A DNA stretch of 64,000 bases from Avena insularis (Eukaryota > Streptophyta > Magnoliopsida > Poales > Poaceae): assembly GCA_023614405.1 (NCBI GenBank), contig CM042697.1, positions 161,362,149 through 161,426,148 of the forward strand, read 5' to 3'. The translations under genes were made by a program, and so were the position numbers. Below, one piece after another: positions 45,312-54,294 of this stretch (positions are counted from its first letter, which is position 1; the number at the start of each line of letters is the position of its first letter). The notes under the pieces are model-generated. The model had not been told where the DNA came from and ran no database searches. It worked only from the letters and a program-made list of their open reading frames with translations.

Positions 45312-46596
45312 ACACCGTTTTTTGCCATTCCAATCTTCGCTATGATGTCCCTGGACATCTTATAGAGGTCATCATCGCCATCGAGAAAATCATACGGAGA
45401 TTCCTCTGGAAACGGAGAAAGGACATACATGGTGGGCACTGTCTAGTGGCATGGGATAGGGTATGTATGCCCAAGGAGATGGAGGTCATAGGAATCCCCA
45501 ACTTGCGTGTCATGAATGTTGCGCTAAGAGCCAGCACGTGGAGTCAGATAAGCGTTGGCAAGAGCTTGACATTCGGGTGCTAGGATTGGCAAGGCGGCTC
45601 TTTGATGCGGCAACTATCTTGGTGTTAGGGGACAGAGGCACAACTCTATTCTGGATAGACAAGTGGCTTTCGTGTGGACGCATTTGTGAAATAGCAACAA
45701 ACCTGTTTGTGGTGGTGCCAGCAAGTGCCGCTACCACACACAAAGTTCATGAGGGCATTGTCGGGGGCTGGCTACACGGCGTTTCCTAGACATTGGTGCT
45801 GCGACAATCAGAGAGCTCCTAGAAGTGGCATACCGGCTAGAGGAGGTCAACCTGACAGAGGGTACGCGGGATGTCTTCAAGTGGAACTTGGACCCAAGCA
45901 ACTGCTACACGACCGAATCCTGCTACCAGACACTGTGTGCTGGACGAAACTCAGTGGAAGGAGCCCTACGGATCTAGCGCTCACGGGCACCGCCCACCAC
46001 CTGCAAAGTCTTGTTGTGGCTGGCCGTGAGGAACAGGTGCTGGACTACGAATAGACTGCGTAGATGTTCTGGCTGCATGTCCCTTCTGTGACCAGTGTGG
46101 TGAGACTATTGACCACCTCCTGATGGGAGGTGTCCAGTGTCCTAGCTCGGGAAGTGTGGGAAACCTGCCTGTGTTGGTGGGGCAAGAGTCATTGGTTGCC
46201 AGAACAGGATTCGAGGCTTACGGCCTGGCTTCAGAGGAGACACGGGGGCATGGTCAGGAGCGCGATCTATGGACCAGGATTTTCCTTGTCTCTCGGATGC
46301 TCTGGCGCCATCGAAACAACATTGTTTTCGAAGGGACCGCCCTTTCCGTGGTGAAGGTAATCCAGAAAATAACCTCTAAGTCAGAGTTGTGGAGAGCTCG
46401 GGGATCTTCCGTGACTTCCTAGAACAGGTGGACAAATGGAGATGTCATGAGTAGTTATTTAGAGTGTGAGTGCTGTCCTTGGGACGAAGTTGTGCTCAGG
46501 ACGCATGTGTCCCGGCGTGTTGTAATGCTTGACCGTTTGGTCCTTCGTATATGATTTTATGAAAATGATATGTCTCCTAGAACGTATTTAAAAAAA
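45312..46596 (+). pseudogene. LINE ORF2 fragment 3 (RT end, zinc-binding RT domain) and 3' UTR
   Basis: The frame goes on with TPFFAIPIFAMMSLDIL, then IRRFLWKRRKDIHGGHCLV and MPKEMEVIGIPNLRVMNVAL, the typical L1 segment after the RT palm. WIDKWL follows near 45655. Later parts need frame changes and end near 46450 (FLEQVDKWRCHE). The 3' UTR runs to an A tail at 46590-46598. RT catalytic motifs lie upstream of the truncation and are absent. Confidence 0.85.
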
Positions 46597-46622
46597 AACA
46601 ACGTAGAGATAAGCCAAATATA

Positions 46623-46746
46623 CTAATCCCTTCATCTCAAAATAGATGTCTCAGGTTTTTCAAAATTTAAATAAATTTATATGCTAAACAGTTTCTAGAT
46701 TCATTCAAATTTTGACTAAGATATCTATTTTAAAATGGAGAAAATA
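46623..46746. mobile_element. Decayed Stowaway-type MITE
   Basis: CTAATCCCTTCATCTCAAAA after TA on the left, and the inverted TTTTCTCCATTTTAAAATAG before TA on the right, resemble the CTCCCTCCGT Stowaway ends with many changes. Length is about 124 bp with TA on both sides. The inner arms (AATAGATGTCT and, inverted, AATAGATATCT) still pair. Confidence 0.65.
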
Positions 46747-47089
46747 TATGCCACGCTGCAGGGACTACCACTTTGGTACTCCTAATTAAGATGCCCATAC
46801 AATAATCAATGTAGCAGAAGGTAAAATGAAACACCGATGCACATTGCCGCGAAATTGGTGAGCTGCAGAAGGATAAACATGTCTCATCTGTTGCCAATAG
46901 GGAATCAACCAACGGTGGCCCGATGGTTTAGTGGTACCTGCCAGATAATTCTTCAGCACCAGCACGTGTTACAGGCTGACGAGTAAGGAAAGGATGCATG
47001 AGACCAAAGGAGATTCACGTCCATAACGACAAAGTTAAACTCTCAAAATAAAATGTAAAGGAAGAGGATAAATCGGCTATCCCCTCAGA
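46747..47089. other. Host spacer between MITE and MULE
   Basis: No ORF or element is recognised. GATGGTTTAGTGGTAC at 46922-46937 looks like a tRNA A box, but no B box or full tRNA fold follows. Confidence 0.4.
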
Positions 47090-47098
47090 GGCTTGGCT

Positions 47099-48090
47099 GA
47101 GCAAATAGCACGTAACACCATATGTTGATGACTTTGTTGCACAAAACCATAGATTATATTTTTTTTGCATAAAACACCACGTTTTGCTGTAATCTTTACG
47201 CAAAACACGTAACAAGTGATTAGCCTACTTGATAGCAGATTAGAGAGCAGGCCAACCGCGGTCAAGCCCAGCTCTATAGGCTTCTTTCCATCCTCGACTA
47301 AACTCGAACTGGTTGGTTCGAACCTGTCCCCAGAGCGAGGAGGCCAAACCGTCGGAGGCGGTGGCCTGGAGACCGGTGACCGCGGCGTGGTAGGGAGACA
47401 GAAGAGTACAAGCCAGAAACATTTGGGTTCCTAGAAAGAGGACCCGGCCACCTGGCTGTAGCATAGGCGGCCTCCATGCGACCCAGTGCCAGTTGCAGGG
47501 GCGGCGGCGCGCCTGCCCAGAGGACGCCAACCATGGATTTTGACTTTGATCCATGTAGAAATGTATTTCCTTCCTAAAGTTATGTCTAAAATTGGGGGTG
47601 AAATAAAGTGTGAGTTGGAGTCGGTTTATTTTGGTTCCAAGCTGATAGAAATTAAGCTGAATTTTAATTAAATTTTGTGTATACTATACTTACTTGAATT
47701 GGACATAATAATAACCATTGATGGGATCTGTGCAGCCTTGCAAAATTACATATGCTTGATCCAAGTTTGAGGTGCCATTCCTGCCGTCACGCGTGGCCGC
47801 TGTCATTCTTGCTGCCGCTGGTGGCCGCCAGCCCGCCACCAATGGCAGCAGCCTCGCACGCCTCCGCCGGCGGCAGCTCGATACTGGGCCTTGTCTAACT
47901 AAACCAGTTAGATCATCCATGGTCCTGGCCGTGGGTCCTATTTTTTAATTGGCGGTTAAGGAGGCTAATAAGCATTTGTGTGTTCTACCTAAAGATTACA
48001 TAAAAAGTTGGTGTTTTGTGTAAAAAAGTGTAATCTGTGATTTTATGCAATATAAAGTCACAAACATATGATGTTATGTGCTATTTTCTC
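47099..48090. mobile_element. Non-autonomous Mutator-like element (MULE), Pack-MULE candidate
   Basis: The 9-bp duplication GGCTTGGCT is perfect (47090-47098 and 48091-48099), the size typical of Mutator elements. Long imperfect inverted ends (about 140 bp: GAGCAAATAGCACGTAACAC on the left, GAGAAAATAGCACATAAC inverted on the right) enclose about 700 bp. The interior has GC-rich parts (47235-47540, 47780-47930) unlike the AT-rich arms, with minus-strand open frames at 47240-47554 and 47690-47920. No transposase is present. The cargo could be captured gene pieces, but I do not recognise a parent gene. Confidence 0.88.
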
Positions 48091-48099
48091 GGCTTGGCT

Positions 48100-48344
48100 A
48101 GCTGACCAAAGAAATTAGAACGCACGAGCTACAACCGCCGTTAGACACGGCAGGACCGAAGCTGACGTGAAGAAGCATCTGGACACGCAAGGATGCCGTA
48201 GATAAAATCTGTTTTCTTTAGTGCTGGTCACGGATCAAAGGCGTCGACAGAAAAGGCAACAAGAAAAAAAGAGACCATCGTCAGAGGAAGTATAGTGTGT
48301 GCAAGGAAAGTTGTTAGTAGAGGATATTAAACGGCTGAACTTGT
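48100..48344. other. Host spacer between MULE and LINE
   Basis: No gene or repeat is recognised in these 245 bp apart from the LINE poly(T) edge at about 48347. Confidence 0.4.
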
Positions 48345-49872
48345 TAGTTTTTTCTTTCAAAATGAAAAATAAACCCCAGTTTCTACATCAATAGATACAC
48401 ACAACCTCCAGAAGCCTGGAAGTAGAAGTCCTGTGTGACCATAAGGAGTTGATTGCATCCAGTAATCATAGGCTCCTGTTGATCCGCCGGGACTAGGAAA
48501 AACCAAAGATAAATTCAGTGCGCTGCCATACAGATGACCTGGAAAAAATTGATACCAGTTTTCTTATTAAAAATAATATTTTTTTGGCATATCCAAATCG
48601 CCCAACATAAAGCTAAAACCCCAATATGTATTCTATCTTTATTTTATCAATTTGATTTAGCCAATTACCAAACATATTGGTAAAATTGGAGGGTAGCGTA
48701 ATATTATAAGTGAAGAAAACCATAGCTAAATAATATAAGCAAAAGTATATGAGAGAAACAAATGTTTCACCGACTCTATGGAGTCATAAAAACAACACTT
48801 CTAAGACCCACTCCAGTTACATTTTGCTAGATTGTCCTTAGTTAACACCTTATTACTAAGGAACCACATGAATGTCCTAATTTTAAGAGATATTTTTCAT
48901 TTTCATAAGTATTTTCGCAATTATCTAGTATGATCATTCATTAGATCGAGATACATAGATTTTATAGTAAAAACTCCTAAGGATGATAATTTCCAAACAA
49001 AGCTATCAGGATCATAAAGTTGTAATCCCATTAACCGTTGGCATAAGTGGATCTACTCATTTCACTTATTTTCCGGTAAGAGCTCTTCTAAAATCAATAT
49101 TGAGAGGAACTTGCCCATAACGTCCACAACAAGGAAAATTTTCCATCGCATGACTGTTATACAACATGGAGTATTGTTGGGAAAGAGGCATGTCACCAAG
49201 CCACACATCCTCCCAAAAATGCACCATCGATCCATCACAATTTTAAAAAAACCTTAGGCAAAGAATTCATCTTTAATTCTCATAAGACCTTTCTGAGAAT
49301 CCATCAGTCACGCCTCGAGCCGAGCCAAAGTTTTTGAACCTGGGTATTTATTATGTAATAGTTGCTACCATGTTCCATCTTCTGTAAATAATCTGTATAG
49401 CCATTTGCTAAGAAAGCACTTATTTTTAATTTCAAGTATCTCAATTCCTAAACCTTTCTTGATCCTTTGGGTGGCAAATAATATTCTATTTGGATAGCCT
49501 ATATTTATTTTTAGTGTCATGACTCTGCCAAAAGAATTTTGACCTAAAGAAATCTAGACGCTTTCTTACCCCAACGGATATCTCAAAAAAAGAAAGCATA
49601 AATAGGAAGGCTTGTCAAAACAGAGTTGATTAATACGAGGCGGTCACCATATGAGAGGAGATTACTTTGCTAACATCCCAGTTTGGACCCCTCGATAGGA
49701 TTCCACTCTGAAGTACATAATTTCCTATGATGGATTGGTATACCAAGATACCAGAAAGGTAGAAAATCAGACTCACATCGCAATATCTATTTGTACTGAT
49801 CTTGGCTCGTTGTTACTGGAGTTGAGCCACAAAAGAGAAGTGGATTTGTCTAAGTTAAGCGTTTGGACTTCA
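48345..49872 (-). pseudogene. L1-type LINE fragment, ORF2 C-terminal part and 3' end
   Basis: On the minus strand a frame with DGSMVHFWEDVWLGDMPLSQ (about 49140-49240) and VWKLSSLGVFTIKSMYLDLM (about 48950-49020) marks the region after RT in L1 ORF2, followed by the zinc-binding RT domain. The 3' end reaches an A tail (poly T at 48346-48355 on the plus strand). The upstream part (49240-49872) is RT thumb-like but full of stops. It is cut on the right by another LINE. Confidence 0.78.
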
Positions 49873-50893
49873 ATTTTTTTTGAGATGGGGTCAAAGCCCC
49901 GGCCTCTTGCATCAATGGATGCATATAGCCTCTCTTTATTAATTTATTAAAATTTGTAACTTATTACAACTCACTAATCACACAAAATTGAAACAAAGAT
50001 CAACCACTTGAAAATCTCCAAAAGATAAAATCTCCAAAATATACATAGAGGCTCTACTTATCAAAGCTCGATTCTAGCCACACGCCGCCAACCTAACTGT
50101 TTGAATAAATCCGATGCAACCAATTTAATTGGTTGCATCCATACTCCATAGCTTGTCGCTGGTCCATAAGTTGGAGCAGGGACCACCTGCGTATCCAGTG
50201 AGTAGCTTTTGGGATTACATGCAAAAAGATGATTTTGATATTCTGTTAAAAATTAAGTCGTTTCTTGTATTCCAAATCACCCAAAGTAAAGCACATACAC
50301 CCACTTGGATTTATACTTTCTCAGTTTTACTGACTCCATTTAGCCATGATCCAAACAAATTATCTGTGCTGGTTGGCAGTGAGGTACTGAAGGTCATATG
50401 AACTATACGCCACATCAATTTAGCCCGAGGGCAAGCAAAGAACAAATACTGTATTGTCTCCTCTTTAGTAAAAAACAACATTTAGTGTTACCATCCTACT
50501 TCCTTTTCTTTAAATTATCTTTTGTAAGAATAACTTTGTATGTAAGAACCACATAAAAATTATTATTTTGAGTGGAATTTTTATCTTCCAGATATATTTC
50601 TTAAGGAATGGTGTATGACCATTCAAACAATCCAGGTACATTTATTTCACTGTGAAAGTTCATGTATCTGTTAGATCCCATCGAAACACATCCTCAGTGG
50701 TTTGAAAAAACACATTCATATGCCATTCCACTAGATGTAACCAACTAGTCCATCTAGTTTCGGTAAGGGCCCTCCTCTATTGAATATTCAGGGGATTACT
50801 AGTTAACACATGTGCTACTGTATCCTTCTGCCTTTGAGCAATGCTAAAAAGAGATGGGTATTGGTTTGCTAGTGATGTATCTCCTAGCCATAC
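49873..50893 (-). pseudogene. Second L1-type LINE fragment, inserted next to or into the first
   Basis: The minus strand ends with GCATCCATTGATGCAAGAGG, a purine-rich stretch and an A run (49873-49881), a common grass LINE 3' end. The 5' part reads VWLGDTSLANQYPSLFSIAQ near 50840-50890, again the post-RT block. It is cut at 50893 by the TG of an LTR. The two LINEs are distinct copies: the same block occurs in both with different sequence. Confidence 0.75.
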
Positions 50894-51410
50894 TGTCGTG
50901 GTATTGCCGACGAGTACGCCATGGAGGGGTCCTCACAGAGCGTGTTTAGAGACGTGGGGTAAGGCGGAAGGTTGGCGGGTGTGACGTAGTACAGCTTACC
51001 CAGGTTCAGATCCCACGATGGTGGCGGAATCCTACACCTGATATAAATCACTATAACGACAATATACCGGGTTACAGGGATTGGTTCGCTGTGTGCGATA
51101 TGAGTTGTTTTGTGCCCTAAAGGATCCTCTAGGTCCGGCTTATATAGTCGACTGATCCTAGGGTTACAGGAAAAGTCCTAGCCGGACAGGTTACAGAGTC
51201 CTACATAGTATACAACTAGTATAACATGTCTTGTACTCCAAGGCTCCAGGTACGTCGGTGAGTCCACCGTAGCCTTCCTTTATACGGTATGGGCCTCCCT
51301 TCTAACTGGGCCACCCAGCAGGCCATGGTCCTTGCTACCAACTGTGGGCCATCCGGGTTATCCAGATTAGAGACATGCAATGGTAATACCCATTTAGCAT
51401 ATCCCCAACA
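50894..51410 (-). repeat. LTR of a Tat-like gypsy element (517 bp)
   Basis: The minus strand starts TGTTGGGGATATG at 51410 and ends GGCAATACCACGACA at 50894. A TATATAAG lies near 51140 and AAGTCCTAG elements recall the Tat LTR at 10235. No internal domain adjoins. The flanking 5-mers (CATAC left, GTAGG right) do not match, so I cannot call it a clean solo LTR insertion. Confidence 0.72.
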
Positions 51411-52199
51411 GTAGGCCCGGAGAACTCCGAGACCTTGACCTGTCTTGCCTCTTCAAGTTGAATGCTCCATCTAGGTGAATGTCGGCAAATTGTCAAGCAA
51501 TATCTTGTAGTCCTATTCCCTTTTCCATATGACACCTAGGTCATCCGAGATTTGATCTCAAGAATATTCATACTTGTTTTCGATCTCATTACCGATGAAA
51601 TCATTTACTCGTTCCCGTGCCGTTGCATTCCATGATCCAATCATATGCTTGCAAGCTTCGTTAATGCAACGTCAGCGAGTTGGCCACCTGTATCTATCTG
51701 TTACTTGGATTGGAAAATCTTGGTCTTGATAAAAACTTCTCAACCCATTTCTTCGGGAAACCAAACGATACCTTTCTGATCACCCTTTCACGGCTTGATA
51801 TTTGATATCATCAAAGTCTTCTTCCAAAATAGTGATTATGCATTATCTCACGGTCAAAGGATATAAGCCTCATTGTTTCTATGATATCATCAATGACGAA
51901 CATTTAAGTAACTAGATCTCATTGTGATTAATTTTGGGTGAATGTCTATCACATCATTATCTAATAAGGTGACCTCATTGTCAATCGACACTATCACCAT
52001 GATCTCGAAACCATAAGATCATCACTTGTCCAATGAGCTAGTTTACTAGAGGCAACTAGAGACCTGGTTGTTTGCATACCATACGTGTATTAGTGTTTCG
52101 TATTAATATAGTTATAGCATGTTAAGAAACGTATTATGAACAAGAGATACATCAAATAAAAAACTCTTTATTATTTGTCTCTAGGGCCTATCTCCTTCA
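51411..52199 (-). repeat. 3' LTR of the Angela-like Copia, truncated
   Basis: The minus strand starts TGAAGGAGATAGGCCCTAG, close to the '..GGAGATATGCCCTAGAGG' style of Angela/WIS LTRs. It follows a PPT-like GTGAGAGAC. At 51411 it meets another LTR before reaching its own CA end. Confidence 0.75.
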
Positions 52200-52212
52200 G
52201 TCTCTCACTTGC
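52200..52212 (-). other. Polypurine tract of the Angela-like Copia
   Basis: The minus strand reads GCAAGTGAGAGAC immediately before the LTR start, as in Copia elements of this group. Confidence 0.7.
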
Positions 52213-52319
52213 ACTAGAGTACAAATTAATCTAGTTTTACAATAGGCAATGGCCTAACACCAATACTATCCCGGTGTTGCTCATGCTTGGATTTTGGAAT
52301 ACTTTTGGTAAACGAATCT

Positions 52320-52928
52320 GCGACATTTAGATACGTATGCACTTTGCAAATCTTCACTTCGCCATTCTCAACATTTGTCTAATGGCGTGGAATCTAAGCT
52401 GGATGTGCTTGACTATGGAATGAGTTCTTGGTTCCGACGTGTTTGCTATGGCACCTTTGTTGTCGTAGTAGATTGTCATAGGGTGTCCGTATTAGGAACA
52501 ACTCTCAGTTTGATGACGAAATTCTGTAGCCATACAACTTCATTCACCGCATAGTTAACTACGATATAGTCGTACTCCATTGAAGACTGTGCCACCACTG
52601 GTTGCTTCACGCTTCTCGAGGTTACCGCGCCACCATTCACCAAAAAGAGAAATTTCGTCTGAGACTTCGAGTCATTGGAGTCCGTATTCCAGATCGCATC
52701 CACGTAACCAGTTATGTTCATAGCTTCATCACCACCTCCATAGAATAGGACCATATCCTTAGTTCTTTTCAGATACTTTAGGATATTCTTCACATCTGTC
52801 CAATGTTCCACTTCCGGATCACTTTGGAAACGACCTGTCCAACTGAGATCCAGGTCCATATCGGGTCGAGTACATAGCATAGCATATATGATAGAACCTA
52901 TGGCAGAAGCATAGGGGACATTAACCAT
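52320..52928 (-). pseudogene. Copia RNase H, broken
   Basis: The open block 52476-52928 contains YASAIGSIIYAMLCTRPDMD, YLKRTKDMVLFYGG, then GYVDAIWNTDSNDSKSQT (first catalytic Asp) and SSMEYDYIVVNYAVNEVVWL (catalytic Glu). The last part, YYDNKGAIANTSEPRTH, reads in another frame below 52476. A frameshift or stop therefore cuts the domain. Confidence 0.88.
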
Positions 52929-52938
52929 CCTCTCTCAA

Positions 52939-53640
52939 TCAGCATCTGTAGCTGGATTGAGTATATGACACACCTTTCATAAGAGGCACAAAACCCCTTT
53001 TGGCGTCTTCCATTTTGAACTTCTTCAAAATATTATCTATGTATGTACTCTGACTAAACGCTATCATGCGCCTTGATCTATCTCTATAGATCTTAATTCC
53101 CAATATATAGGCTGCTTCACCTAGATCCTTCATGGAAAATTGACTACTCAGATATTCTTTTACGCTCCCTAATAAATCTACATCATTCCTAATTAGTAGT
53201 ATGTCATCCACATATACCACTAGGAATTCCACCTATCTCCCACTCTCTTTCTTATAAACACAAGCCTCTTGATTATTTTGGACAAATCCAAAACTCTTTA
53301 TCACGTGATCAAATCGCTTGTTAAACTCTTGGATGCTTGCTTTAGTCCATAAATGGAATGCTCAAGCTTGCATACCTTTCCAGCATCCTTAGGATCGACA
53401 AACCCCTGTGGTTTCATCATATACAACTCTTCATTAATGTGACCATTGAGGAAGGTGGTCTTTACATCCATCTGCCATATCTCATAATCATAATATGTAG
53501 CAATTGCTAGTAAAATCCGGACAGATTTCAACATTGCAACAAGAGAGAATGTCTCGCTGTAGTCAATTCCTTCCACTTGTCGAAAACCCTTTGCGACAAG
53601 TCTTGCCTTATGGACAATCACATTGCCATTAGCATATGTA
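52939..53640 (-). pseudogene. Copia reverse transcriptase, broken
   Basis: The N-terminal half, 53301-53621, has KARLVAKGFRQVEGIDYSET, IWQMDVKTTFLNGHINEELY and YGLKQAS. The second half, 52939-53232, carries the active site YVDDILLIRND and SSQFSMKDLGEAAYILGIKI. A gap with a frame change at 53232-53301 divides them. Motif order and the double Asp are intact. Confidence 0.9.
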
Positions 53641-53846
53641 TTCTTCTTAAAGATTCACTTATTCTCCATGGCCTTTTGACCTATAGGGAGATCTACCAAG
53701 TTCCATACTTGGTTCTCATGCATGGATCCTATCTCGGATTTAATGGCTTGTAGCCATTTCTCGGAGTCAGCACTATCCATTGCTTCTTCGTAGGTTTTAG
53801 GTTCCTCTTGTTCATCTAATAAGACTGCCATTACAAGGCTACTATA
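53641..53846 (-). pseudogene. Copia integrase-RT linker, broken
   Basis: The minus strand here should link the integrase C-terminus to RT. The matching linker (WLQAIKSEI-like text near 53740) is readable only in short pieces with stops. No catalytic residues are expected in it. Confidence 0.5.
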
Positions 53847-54294
53847 CTAATCTGGGACAGTACGTTCTCTTGTAGATCTTCGAACCGTAGGAGCTTCGAT
53901 GCTATGATCTGTATCATTCGTTTCTTCTTCCACTGTAGAGGGTGGTTTCGGAGCTATTTCCGTTGCGCTACTCGGTATTTGGAGAGAAGGGTCAACTATT
54001 TCATCTAGCTCTATCATTCTTCCACTAACTCCTTTCACGAGAAACTGTTTCTCTAGAAAGATGCCATCCCTAGCGACAAAATTTTTGCCCTCGGCTTTAT
54101 AGTAGAAGGTATACCCAATAGTCTCGTTTGGGTATCCTACAAAGATGCATTTTTCCGCTTTAGGTACGAGTTTGTCAGGTTGTAGTTTCTTAACATAAGC
54201 CTCACATCCCCAAAATTTCAAGAATGACAACTTTGGCTTCATGCCACGCCATATCTCATATATATGGTGTTGTCTCCATGGATTTGGATGGTGT
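53847..54294 (-). pseudogene. Copia integrase C-terminal region, truncated
   Basis: The open block starts with KPKLSFLKFWGCEAYVKKLQ, continues with KCIFVGYPNETIGYTFYY and NFVARDGIFLEKQF, the Copia integrase tail, and a Thr/Pro-rich linker. It can be read back to 54294 (YEIW). A Tekay LTR interrupts it there. The integrase core is missing from the window. Confidence 0.88.

Larger units (their letters stand above)
30530..46596 (+). mobile_element. L1-type LINE, 5'-truncated, split by two later insertions
   Basis: The LINE occupies 30530-30675, 42706-42835 and 45312-46596, about 1.55 kb in all. It is bounded by AACAACATAGAGAT (30516-30529) and AACAACGTAGAGAT (46597-46610), a 14-bp target duplication with one mismatch. 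It ends in an A tail (46590-46598). ORF2 reads across both insertions in one frame, starting inside RT. The CACTA element and the solo LTR are therefore younger than the LINE. Confidence 0.9.
51411..54294 (-). mobile_element. Copia retrotransposon, Angela-like, 3' part
   Basis: On the minus strand the order is integrase C-terminus, RT, RNase H, PPT, 3' LTR, the order of Copia elements. The right side is cut by a Tekay LTR at 54294/54295 inside the integrase end; the left LTR end is cut at 51411. The remaining 5' part should lie beyond the right border of the window. Confidence 0.85.

Noticed and set aside
46911..46975. tRNA-like A box (GATGGTTTAGTGGTA) as a possible tRNA gene or SINE head
   Set aside because: No B box (GGTTCRANNCC), no cloverleaf and no A- or T-rich SINE tail follow.
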